From: Ruminococcaceae bacterium UBA1767 | GTDB taxonomy: Bacteria > Bacillota > Clostridia > Oscillospirales > Acutalibacteraceae | Direction of reading: 5' to 3' | Length of the DNA: 19,961 bases | Assembly: GCA_002315505.1 (NCBI GenBank) | Contig: DCGX01000070.1 | Coordinates: 1-19,961, forward strand | In this document: piece by piece, positions 13,330-19,961 of the stretch | Layout of the letters: the number at the start of each line of letters is the position of its first letter | Position numbering within the stretch: the stretch's first letter is position 1 | Made by a program: the position numbers and the translations under genes | The notes under the pieces: generated by a model | What the model saw: only the letters and a program-made list of their open reading frames with translations | Told to the model about the DNA's origin: nothing | Databases searched by the model: none

Positions 13330-14706
13330 TTATTCGCCGTGCATCTGAGTTACTTTATTTAATACTTCCGTTTTGAAGTCACCGTGAATTTTATATTTTT
13401 TAATAAATATCAGACACGAAATGATGATAAATACAGGAGGAATAGCGAACATCATAAAGCTGATAGCAGTGTTTGATGCAGGATTTGATGTCTTATTTAA
13501 AACATTGTATTTTGTGATTGCAAATGTTCCGAACATAATAATGCTCTGAATTGTGTAAGCCATCTTCTGCAGAAAGCCCTTCATTGAGAACGTAAGGGAT
13601 TCATTACGCTGACCGGTGTGATATTCACCGTAATCAACAACATCGGCAAGCATAACCGTCTGATTAACAAACATACTTGCAATTCCCGTTGATGCAATAA
13701 GATAACAAATCCCGATTGCAACAATATTGTGATGTGTAAGTGTATCCGCAATAAACATCGTGATGTAGCCGAAAGCCGCCATTGAAAGCGAAGCGATATA
13801 TGTTTTCCTGTTATTCATTTTGAACACATTTGAGCACAAGGGAATTACACCAAGTCCAAGCACAGAGCCTGCCGCACCGAAAATGAAAAACTTTGACTGT
13901 AGCATATCGTTTCCGCAGACATTATCAAAATAATAAAGGCTGATTCCCGATGTCATATAATAGCCTGCATTTGAAATCATTGCAAAGAGCATAAACACCA
14001 AAAGCTGGTCATTACTCTTAATTACCCGTAACGATTCTTTAAGCGAGAATTTTCCGCTTGTCGGTGGCAAATTAACACGTTCCTTTGAAGAAGCAACACT
14101 TATCACAGCGAAAACAACAAGCAGAATTGCACAGATAATTGTCCATCTGCCATAGCCCTGTGCATTTGCTTCTGTCCCGTCACCGAGCTTCTTAATAAGC
14201 GGAACTGTAAGCACACCGATAATTCCCTGACCAAGACCCGAGAAAATTCTCGCAATAGTTGAAACCGAATTTCGTTCCTTTTCCTCGCTTGAAAAAGACG
14301 GAACTCTCGACCAGAACGGAATGTCTGCAAGTGTATTCGTCATACCCCACAACACGTAGAAAATTGTGACATAAATATACATCGAAACCGATTTTGTATC
14401 TATTCCCGGATTGTTAAACAGGAAACACAAAACAATTGCATTGAGTACCGCTCCGATTAAAATCCACGGGCGGTATTTACCCATTTTTGTACGTGTACGG
14501 TCAACAATCGTTCCCATCATCGGGTCATTTATTCCGTCCCAGATTCTTGCAAGCGGTGCAAGAATCAGCAGAAAAACAACACTTATTCCGACAACATCGG
14601 TTAAATATTTTGACAAGTACGAATAGAACAAGCCATAGCTTAAATCAAGTCCTACCGCACCGATACCATATCCGATTTTTTCTCTGAATGATATTTTTTT
14701 ACCCAT
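13330..14706 (-). CDS. GPH-family (MFS) sugar:cation symporter
   Basis: The start at 14706 (MGKKISFREKIGYG) has GAGG 8 bases upstream; a TTG at 14724 would fall on this site. The 458-aa protein has about 12 hydrophobic spans and the hallmarks of the glycoside-pentoside-hexuronide family: K-I-G-Y-G-I-G at the start, ARIWDGINDPMMGTIVDRTRTKMGKYRPW in the first cytoplasmic loop (53-81), and FWSRVPSFSSEEKERN. The later half has MLADVVDYGEYHTGQRNESLTFSM, also typical. It probably imports a glycoside or hexuronide with Na+ or H+. Its gene starts 20 bases after rarA and is likely co-transcribed with it; no glycosidase lies beside it, so the substrate is open. Confidence 0.9.
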   Translation of the reverse strand: MGKKISFREKIGYGIGAVGLDLSYGLFYSYLSKYLTDVVGISVVFLLILAPLARIWDGINDPMMGTIVDRTRTKMGKYRPWILIGAVLNAIVLCFLFNNPGIDTKSVSMYIYVTIFYVLWGMTNTLADIPFWSRVPSFSSEEKERNSVSTIARIFSGLGQGIIGVLTVPLIKKLGDGTEANAQGYGRWTIICAILLVVFAVISVASSKERVNLPPTSGKFSLKESLRVIKSNDQLLVFMLFAMISNAGYYMTSGISLYYFDNVCGNDMLQSKFFIFGAAGSVLGLGVIPLCSNVFKMNNRKTYIASLSMAAFGYITMFIADTLTHHNIVAIGICYLIASTGIASMFVNQTVMLADVVDYGEYHTGQRNESLTFSMKGFLQKMAYTIQSIIMFGTFAITKYNVLNKTSNPASNTAISFMMFAIPPVFIIISCLIFIKKYKIHGDFKTEVLNKVTQMHGE

Positions 14707-14726
14707 AAGATTTACCTCGAACAAAA

Positions 14727-15995
14727 TTATTTTTTCTTAATCTTATCCCAGTAAGCCTTTGCGGCTTGTTCATTTTTATTGTTTCCGAATTCGTAGTATT
14801 TCGCATTCTTCAATGCATCGGGCAGGTATTGCTGCTCAATCCAATGGTTCTCGTAGCTATGCGGATATAAATAGAACTGCCCCTTATTCGGATTATCTTC
14901 ACCATCAAAATGCTTGTTCTGAAGCTGACGTGGTATCGGCCCGCTTTTACCCTTCTGAATATCTGCCATTGCCGCATCAAGTGCAAGATAAGCCGAATTG
15001 GATTTCGGTGAATTGCACACAAGTACAACCGCATCTGCAAGCGGAATTCTTGCCTCGGGAAGCCCGACAGCCATTGCAATATCAACGGCAGATTTTACAA
15101 TCGGAATAATCTGCGGATATGCAAGTCCGACATCCTCACACGCACAAACCATAAGTCTGCGGCAGGCTGACGGCAAATCACCCGCATTCAGAAGACGTGC
15201 AAGGTAGTGAAGTGCCGCATTCGGGTCAGAGCCACGCATTGACTTCTGATATGCCGACACAATATCATAATGTTCGTCACCCTCACGGTCATATTTCATT
15301 GCACTTCTCTGCGTAAGTCCCTGTGCTGTTTCAAGTGTGATTTCAATAATATTGTCCTCATTCGGTTTTGTTGTAAGTACACTCAATTCAACCGAATTCA
15401 TAGCTTTTCGCACGTCACCGCCGCAAGCAGATGCAATATGCTTCTTCGCCTCATTTGTTGCGGTGATTCTAAAGCCTTTTTTGTTTTCAAGATATAATAA
15501 TGCCCTGTCAACGGCCGGGATTATTTCAACCGCATCAACAGTTTTAAATTCAAAAACAGTTGAACGGCTGAGAATTGCATTGTAAACATAAAAATACGGG
15601 TTTTCGGTTGTGGAAGCAATCAATGTGATTGAACCAACCTCAATAAATTCAAGCAAGGTCTGCTGCTGTTTTTTGTTGAAATACTGAATCTCATCAAGGT
15701 ACAAAAGAATGCCGTTTGGTGCTTCAAGTGTATCGATTTTCGCAACAATATCCTTGATGTCGGCTGTTGAAGCAGTTGTGCCATTGAGCTTATACAGCTT
15801 CCTGTTCGTAGTTTTTGCAATAATCGAAGCGACCGTTGTTTTGCCTACACCCGACGGACCGTAGAATATCATATTCGGCAATTCACCCGATTCAATTATG
15901 TTCCTTAGCGGCTTGTTTTCACCGATAAGATGCTTCTGTCCGACAACCTCGTCAAGAGTCTGCGGACGTAATTCCTGTGCTAACGGTGTTGACAT
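14727..15995 (-). CDS. rarA: Replication-associated recombination protein RarA (MgsA)
   Basis: GGAGG lies 7 bases before the ATG. The 422-aa AAA+ protein shows PLAQELRPQTLDEVVGQKHLIG at the start, Walker A GPSGVGKTT (46-54), Walker B LLYLDEIQ (D101, E102) and sensor 1 STTENP. It also has the RarA-type C-terminal half (DPNAALHYLARLLNAGDLP, RRLMVCACEDVGLAYP, and near the end YLYPHSYENHWIEQQYLP). Length and motifs are those of full-length RarA, a clamp-loader-like ATPase acting at stalled replication forks. It has its own promoter and is followed closely by the symporter gene, an association with no obvious functional sense. Confidence 0.95.
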   Translation of the reverse strand: MSTPLAQELRPQTLDEVVGQKHLIGENKPLRNIIESGELPNMIFYGPSGVGKTTVASIIAKTTNRKLYKLNGTTASTADIKDIVAKIDTLEAPNGILLYLDEIQYFNKKQQQTLLEFIEVGSITLIASTTENPYFYVYNAILSRSTVFEFKTVDAVEIIPAVDRALLYLENKKGFRITATNEAKKHIASACGGDVRKAMNSVELSVLTTKPNEDNIIEITLETAQGLTQRSAMKYDREGDEHYDIVSAYQKSMRGSDPNAALHYLARLLNAGDLPSACRRLMVCACEDVGLAYPQIIPIVKSAVDIAMAVGLPEARIPLADAVVLVCNSPKSNSAYLALDAAMADIQKGKSGPIPRQLQNKHFDGEDNPNKGQFYLYPHSYENHWIEQQYLPDALKNAKYYEFGNNKNEQAAKAYWDKIKKK

Positions 15996-16019
15996 ACAGT
16001 CACCTCCAAATCTTTAAAA

Positions 16020-16048
16020 ATTATATCATACCTGCATTTTTTTTGCAA
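16020..16048 (-). promoter_or_regulatory. Sigma-A promoter of rarA
   Basis: Minus strand TTGCAA (16048-16043), a 17-base spacer and TATAAT (16025-16020) with an upstream TGA (extended -10). Confidence 0.8.
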
Positions 16049-16098
16049 GAAAAAGCGGTATTCACTTTTCGCATACAGATAATTAAAATGCAGAAATA

Positions 16099-16127
16099 TT
16101 GACATTGACTTCAAATTAAAATATAAT
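16099..16127 (+). promoter_or_regulatory. Consensus sigma-A promoter of the secreted protein gene
   Basis: TTGACA (16099-16104), a 17-base spacer and TATAAT (16122-16127), a perfect consensus, 35 bases before the ATG at 16163. GAGG lies about 7 bases before the ATG. Confidence 0.88.
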
Positions 16128-16162
16128 GTAGTTTGTATAAATATGATATATGAGGTAATAAC

Positions 16163-19100
16163 ATGAAAAAATTCTTATCTATAATTATGTGTGCGGCTTT
16201 GCTGTTAAGCTCGTTGTACTTCACTGCAAATGCTGCAGGTGTAATCAGGTACGCCGTTGATGATAAGCCGAACGGAGTCTACGAGCAGAGCACAGGTACA
16301 CTTCATATCCTGGGTTGGGCATATGACTCATCAGGTGCAACTGTGCATTGCTATTATACTATTGACAATGGAGCAGAAAAAGAAGTTGAGTTGACAGCCC
16401 GTTATGATGTTGCATCGTTATTTGCAACCGAATGTTCACAGACTAACTGCGGATTTAACGCATATATTCCTGTATCAACTCTCAGTCATGGTGAGCATAC
16501 ATTTAAGTTTATTGCAAGAAGCAGTATTAATGAAACTGTCCTTTGCGAAACTACTTTTTCCGTTTCGGGTTTTCAATCCGACATAAATGAGATTCCGTCC
16601 GGTACATATAGTGTTGATAGCACAAATGTACTTGTTGTCAGCGGTTGGGCATTTAACTACAGCGGTGAAGAAACTGATTGTTACTATCAGATTGACGATA
16701 ATGCAAGAGTGCTTACAACTCGAATTAACAGAAGTGATGTTCAGTCGATTTTCGGTGGCTGTTCTCAGGTTGATTGCGGATTTTATGCAGCTATTCCAAT
16801 CTCGGAATTTTCAATAGGAACTCATACCTTAAAACTGATTGCCGTTAGCGGAACGAGTGAAAAAGTAATCGGTTCATCAGAGGTTGTTATTAAAAGTGAT
16901 ACCTCGAGCTTTGTCATTTCAACCGATTATTATCCGTCCGGAAATTATACATTAGGCTCAACAGAAACTGTTCGTATTGGTGGATGGCTTTTCTGCACCG
17001 ACGGAAGTACAACCCGTTGCTATTATCAGATTGATGATGAAGATATGGTGCTGATACCATCAAATAACAGAAGCGACGTTATGGCGGCATATCCCGCCAC
17101 ATGCACACAGCTTGATTGCGGTTATTACACTACTGTTTCATTTGAAAATCTCGAAAAGGGAGCACATACATTTAAGTTTATTGCCAAAAACAGTAAAATG
17201 TCCGAGGTTGTAAAGGAGTACACCTTCTATATTGTCGGTGACGAAAATGAATTAACATATAATTCCGAAATACTTCCAAGCGGAACATATACACTCGGTC
17301 AGGTTAATTTCACTGATGTACAGGGTTGGGGCTTCAGCTCTTCGGGCGAAGCAACAAAATTCTACGGTCAGTTTGACAATGGTTCAAAGTTCATTCTTGA
17401 TATAATCGAGAGAACCGATGTTATGAATTTGTTTGAAACCTGTTATCGTTCCGATTGCGGATACCACAGAGCGGTAAATCTTGAAAATCTTTCAGCAGGT
17501 ACACATACTTTTTCCGTTTATATTGAATGCGGAAGCAAGACTCAGAAGATTGCCACAGGCTCATTTGAAATCGTAAGACCGACTTATCAAATCACCTTTA
17601 ATGCGAACGGCGGATCAAATGCACCTGCCACGATGACAAAAACATTCGGTCAGAATCTTAATTTACCGACAAGCCTGCCGACAAAGAAATACTATAAATT
17701 TGTCGGTTGGAACACAGATGCCGATGGTAGCGGAGAAACCATTGAAAACAGCTACAAATATGAAGCTGACGATGTTTTGTATGCTATGTGGGAGCATGAA
17801 GAATTTGAGTTGAAGTCAGATTCTTCACTCAGCTTTGATGCTAAAAACAAGCTCATTTACGGTGAAGAACTGACGGACATCACATCTACCGAGCTTAAAA
17901 ATAATTTTTCAAATACAAGTGTATCAGTTAATAATTCTTTTGTCGTTACAGGTACAAAGGTTTATATTTCCGATGATAAAGGCGTGTATGATTCAGCATC
18001 TGTTGTAGTTATCGGTGACATTAACTGCGACGGAAAAATTGACGGTATGGATGCAGTAATGGCAAACTGCGTTGAGAGCGGAATGCTTACTGATAATGAG
18101 CTTAGCTCTGCTTCATACTCCGCCTGTGACTGTGCACGTGACGGAAAGGTTGATACAGACGATATTAACAAGTTATTTAATGTAGGAATCGAGCTTGATG
18201 ATGTTGACCAGAGTGTTGTTAAATCCCGTGGGATTTACGATACCGATTTCACAATTGCCGAGGGCGAAAGCACACAGAACACTGTTATGCTTAACAGAAA
18301 GAACACTCCTGCCGAAATTACTACATCAACGGATAATGTAAGCATTGCCCTTAATGCTGATTGTGAAAGCTTCAATTATTTCGGCTTGAAATATTCGTCC
18401 ACAGCTTATACAAAGGGTACAATCACATATTTATTAAACGGTGAAAACTATTCAGAGGATTTCTTCCTTGAGCCTGGTAATAATCAGATATTCAGGTCAT
18501 ATATCGACGGAATATTTGATAATGTAACAAGTGACGGCATTGTTTCAATCACATTCACACCGAAGAATACCGACAGCTTTGAATTGTCAGTTTCGGGTAT
18601 CGCAACATTTTATCGTGAGGTCCCCGATATTGTTACATACTATGAGAATGAAAGTATCAAAATCGGTCTGAATATGGAATGGGGCGGTGCACTCAGCTAT
18701 TACGAGGATACTGACTCGAATATACAGGCTGTTTCCGACCAGGGAATAATAAGAATTGAAAGCAACGGCGCTGACAAATTCAATACTGAATCACGTAATG
18801 ACAATGTAAATCTTATTAACTGTCATGACACAGGCCGATTGGTTCAGCAGGCATATTACGGCACACACAATTACGACAGAGGCTTCTTTAACGGAAGCTA
18901 CTTCCCGTACAATCCTGTTCAGGGCGGAAATATGTACAATGACAACAGTAAAATTGTTGATTTGCAGTATGTTGATAACGGAATTTATGTAAAATGCCGT
19001 CCGCTCGACTGGGCAAAGGAAAAGGAATGTATCACAGAATCATACATGGAAGCAACTTACACTCTTGATGGTGATACAATGAGAACTCAGTGCCGATTTG

Positions 19101-19561
19101 TTGATTACTCAGGTCACGATTCAAACTTTGCATCGCAGGAGCTTCCCGCATTTTACGGTCTTGCAACAATGGATAGATTCGTTTATTATAACGGTGATGA
19201 ACCGTGGACAGATGGCGAGCTTACAAGCGTGACAGGAATTGATGAATACGAATTGGGAGCTTATCCGATCTTTACTCCGACCGAGCATTGGGGTGCTTTG
19301 ACAGGCGAAAACGAGGACAGCTTCAGTATCGGTTTGTATGTTCCTCATGCAGATTATATGGTTGCAGGTGTATACGGAAGAATTGCAGAAGTGAGTGAAA
19401 ATCCCGACACATCAGACCCTTCATCATACCTTAACGGCGGAAAGAAACTTCTTTTCGATAGCTATGTCACAATTTCGTATGATTATTATATTTCAACGGG
19501 AACGGTTGACAATATCAGAAATAGCTTTAAAGAAATTGCTGAGAATTCTACATCAAACTAA
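16163..19561 (+). CDS. Secreted multidomain protein: four GW/RxDV repeats, InlB-type repeat, dockerin-like module, uncharacterised C-terminal domain
   Basis: 1,132 aa with a signal peptide (1-24, ANA-A cut). Four beta-rich repeats follow (about 26-136, 137-245, 246-360, 361-473), each with a G-W-[AFLG] strand, a Y-x-[IQ]-D-type strand, R-[YST]-D-V and C-(x)4-[ND]-C-G, then G-x-H-T-[FL]. These are adhesive or carbohydrate-associated sandwich domains; the cysteines may form disulfides. Residues 475-543 (ITFNANGGS..., FVGWNTDADG) are a Listeria-Bacteroides (InlB B) repeat. Residues 617-678 hold two EF-hand-like loops (D619-N621-D623-G-K-I-D627; D656-D660-G-K-V-D664), a dockerin type I-like module in internal position. 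The last ~310 residues carry LINCHDTGRLVQQAYYG (884-900) and YNPVQGG (916-922), a conserved-looking domain I cannot name; a carbohydrate-active role is inference. No sortase motif is present. Confidence 0.8.
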   Translation: MKKFLSIIMCAALLLSSLYFTANAAGVIRYAVDDKPNGVYEQSTGTLHILGWAYDSSGATVHCYYTIDNGAEKEVELTARYDVASLFATECSQTNCGFNAYIPVSTLSHGEHTFKFIARSSINETVLCETTFSVSGFQSDINEIPSGTYSVDSTNVLVVSGWAFNYSGEETDCYYQIDDNARVLTTRINRSDVQSIFGGCSQVDCGFYAAIPISEFSIGTHTLKLIAVSGTSEKVIGSSEVVIKSDTSSFVISTDYYPSGNYTLGSTETVRIGGWLFCTDGSTTRCYYQIDDEDMVLIPSNNRSDVMAAYPATCTQLDCGYYTTVSFENLEKGAHTFKFIAKNSKMSEVVKEYTFYIVGDENELTYNSEILPSGTYTLGQVNFTDVQGWGFSSSGEATKFYGQFDNGSKFILDIIERTDVMNLFETCYRSDCGYHRAVNLENLSAGTHTFSVYIECGSKTQKIATGSFEIVRPTYQITFNANGGSNAPATMTKTFGQNLNLPTSLPTKKYYKFVGWNTDADGSGETIENSYKYEADDVLYAMWEHEEFELKSDSSLSFDAKNKLIYGEELTDITSTELKNNFSNTSVSVNNSFVVTGTKVYISDDKGVYDSASVVVIGDINCDGKIDGMDAVMANCVESGMLTDNELSSASYSACDCARDGKVDTDDINKLFNVGIELDDVDQSVVKSRGIYDTDFTIAEGESTQNTVMLNRKNTPAEITTSTDNVSIALNADCESFNYFGLKYSSTAYTKGTITYLLNGENYSEDFFLEPGNNQIFRSYIDGIFDNVTSDGIVSITFTPKNTDSFELSVSGIATFYREVPDIVTYYENESIKIGLNMEWGGALSYYEDTDSNIQAVSDQGIIRIESNGADKFNTESRNDNVNLINCHDTGRLVQQAYYGTHNYDRGFFNGSYFPYNPVQGGNMYNDNSKIVDLQYVDNGIYVKCRPLDWAKEKECITESYMEATYTLDGDTMRTQCRFVDYSGHDSNFASQELPAFYGLATMDRFVYYNGDEPWTDGELTSVTGIDEYELGAYPIFTPTEHWGALTGENEDSFSIGLYVPHADYMVAGVYGRIAEVSENPDTSDPSSYLNGGKKLLFDSYVTISYDYYISTGTVDNIRNSFKEIAENSTSN

Positions 19562-19703
19562 ATTGAGTAGCATTTTCAGATATCGTAATATTAACAGTAC
19601 TTTCGTTTTGTGTTTCGGTGACACTATAAAACTGCAGTTGAATTTACGTTAAAAATTTCGTTAAGTATCCGTATTGTTAGACAATTAAATATTTGAATAA
19701 AAT

Positions 19704-19738
19704 AAACAAGGACTTCGGAAATCCCCGAAGTCCTTGTT
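19704..19738 (-). terminator. Rho-independent terminator of the rubrerythrin gene
   Basis: A 14-bp perfect stem AACAAGGACTTCGG (19705-19718) / CCGAAGTCCTTGTT (19725-19738) with a 6-base loop. On the minus strand it is followed by TATTTTATTC. It also lies 143 bases beyond the stop of the plus-strand secreted protein and may serve both. Confidence 0.88.
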
Positions 19739-19754
19739 CTGTATATAGTTTTTA

Positions 19755-19961
19755 TTAGCCGAAGTATCTCTCTAACAAGCCCTTAAAAGCCTTGCCGTGT
19801 CTTGCTTCGTCTCTTGCCATCTCATGAACTGTATCGTGGATTGCATCGAGGTTAGCTGCCTTAGCTCTCTTAGCAAGGTCGAACTTACCAGCTGTTGCGC
19901 CATTCTCAGCTGCAACTCTCATTTCAAGATTCTTCTTTGTTGAATCTGTGATAACTTCGCC
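19755..19961 (-). CDS. Rubrerythrin-family protein, C-terminal part (5' end outside window)
   Basis: The minus strand runs from the window edge as GEVITDSTKKNLEMRVAAE, then HDTVHEMARDEARHGKAF, KGLLERYFG and stop. The E-M-A-R-D-E-A-R-H motif supplies di-iron ligands (Glu and His) of the rubrerythrin ferritin-like fold, and the ending KGLLERYF is typical of clostridial rubrerythrin/NADH peroxidase proteins. These reduce hydrogen peroxide in anaerobes. The visible 68 residues lack the start and most of the four-helix bundle; whether a rubredoxin domain exists lies outside the window. Codons look strongly biased, as in highly expressed genes. Confidence 0.9.
   Translation of the reverse strand, partial: GEVITDSTKKNLEMRVAAENGATAGKFDLAKRAKAANLDAIHDTVHEMARDEARHGKAFKGLLERYFG

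Noticed and set aside
15996..16098. Riboswitch or structured leader between rarA and the secreted protein gene
   Set aside because: The gap is only 167 bases and is filled by two divergent promoters and their ribosome binding sites.
1..19961. CRISPR arrays, tRNA or rRNA genes
   Set aside because: Reading through the window I saw no regularly spaced short repeats and no convincing cloverleaf or rRNA stretch; this was not tested with a program.

Overview
The window looks like a chromosome segment of an AT-rich, Gram-positive anaerobe of the Clostridia, most likely a Ruminococcaceae/Oscillospiraceae-type gut or rumen bacterium. The basis is strong GGAGG ribosome binding sites, consensus TTGACA/TATAAT promoters, a secreted protein with a dockerin-like module, a GPH-type sugar symporter and a clostridial-type rubrerythrin. 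This placement is inference from gene content; no marker gene gives a species.

Bases 1 to about 7,260 are a graveyard of mobile DNA with accessory cassettes in it. It opens with the 3' part of a large SF2 helicase/restriction-type protein. Next come a frameshifted small gene fused to the tail of a large serine recombinase, and a second, opposite-strand paralogue of that small gene with a very similar 5' leader. Two copies of the 3' end of a phage-type HNH endonuclease gene follow, exactly 800 bp apart. A Phd/ParE-type toxin-antitoxin module lies between the copies. After the second copy lies an unusual regulator that combines a sigma-70 region 4 domain with two stretches resembling the RNA polymerase alpha C-terminal domain. 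A hairpin-rich stretch that resembles a phage packaging region, an unrecognised coiled-coil ORF and a dead tyrosine integrase tail close the region.

Bases 7,340 to 9,765 hold a P-loop ATPase/CYTH triphosphate-tunnel protein, whose N-terminal Cro/XRE helix-turn-helix is broken by two compensating frameshifts, then a TupA-like ATP-grasp protein and a terminator.

Bases 9,778 to 13,300 form a compact zinc-uptake operon: a Fur/Zur-family repressor, a ZnuA-type lipoprotein, a ZnuC-type ATPase, a ZnuB-type permease and a small lipoprotein. The promoter overlaps a Zur/Fur-type palindrome, so the operon is probably shut off by its own first gene when zinc is plentiful. It ends in a long, probably bidirectional hairpin.

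Bases 13,330 to 15,995 (minus strand) carry rarA followed by a GPH-family symporter gene. Divergent from rarA, with its own consensus promoter, is a 1,132-residue secreted multidomain protein (16,163 to 19,561). The window ends inside the 3' end of a rubrerythrin-family gene on the minus strand, with its terminator.

The least ordinary items are the HNH-tail-bounded cassettes, the sigma4/alpha-CTD-like regulator, the paralogous small genes with a shared tandem-start leader, and the uncharacterised C-terminal domain of the secreted protein.
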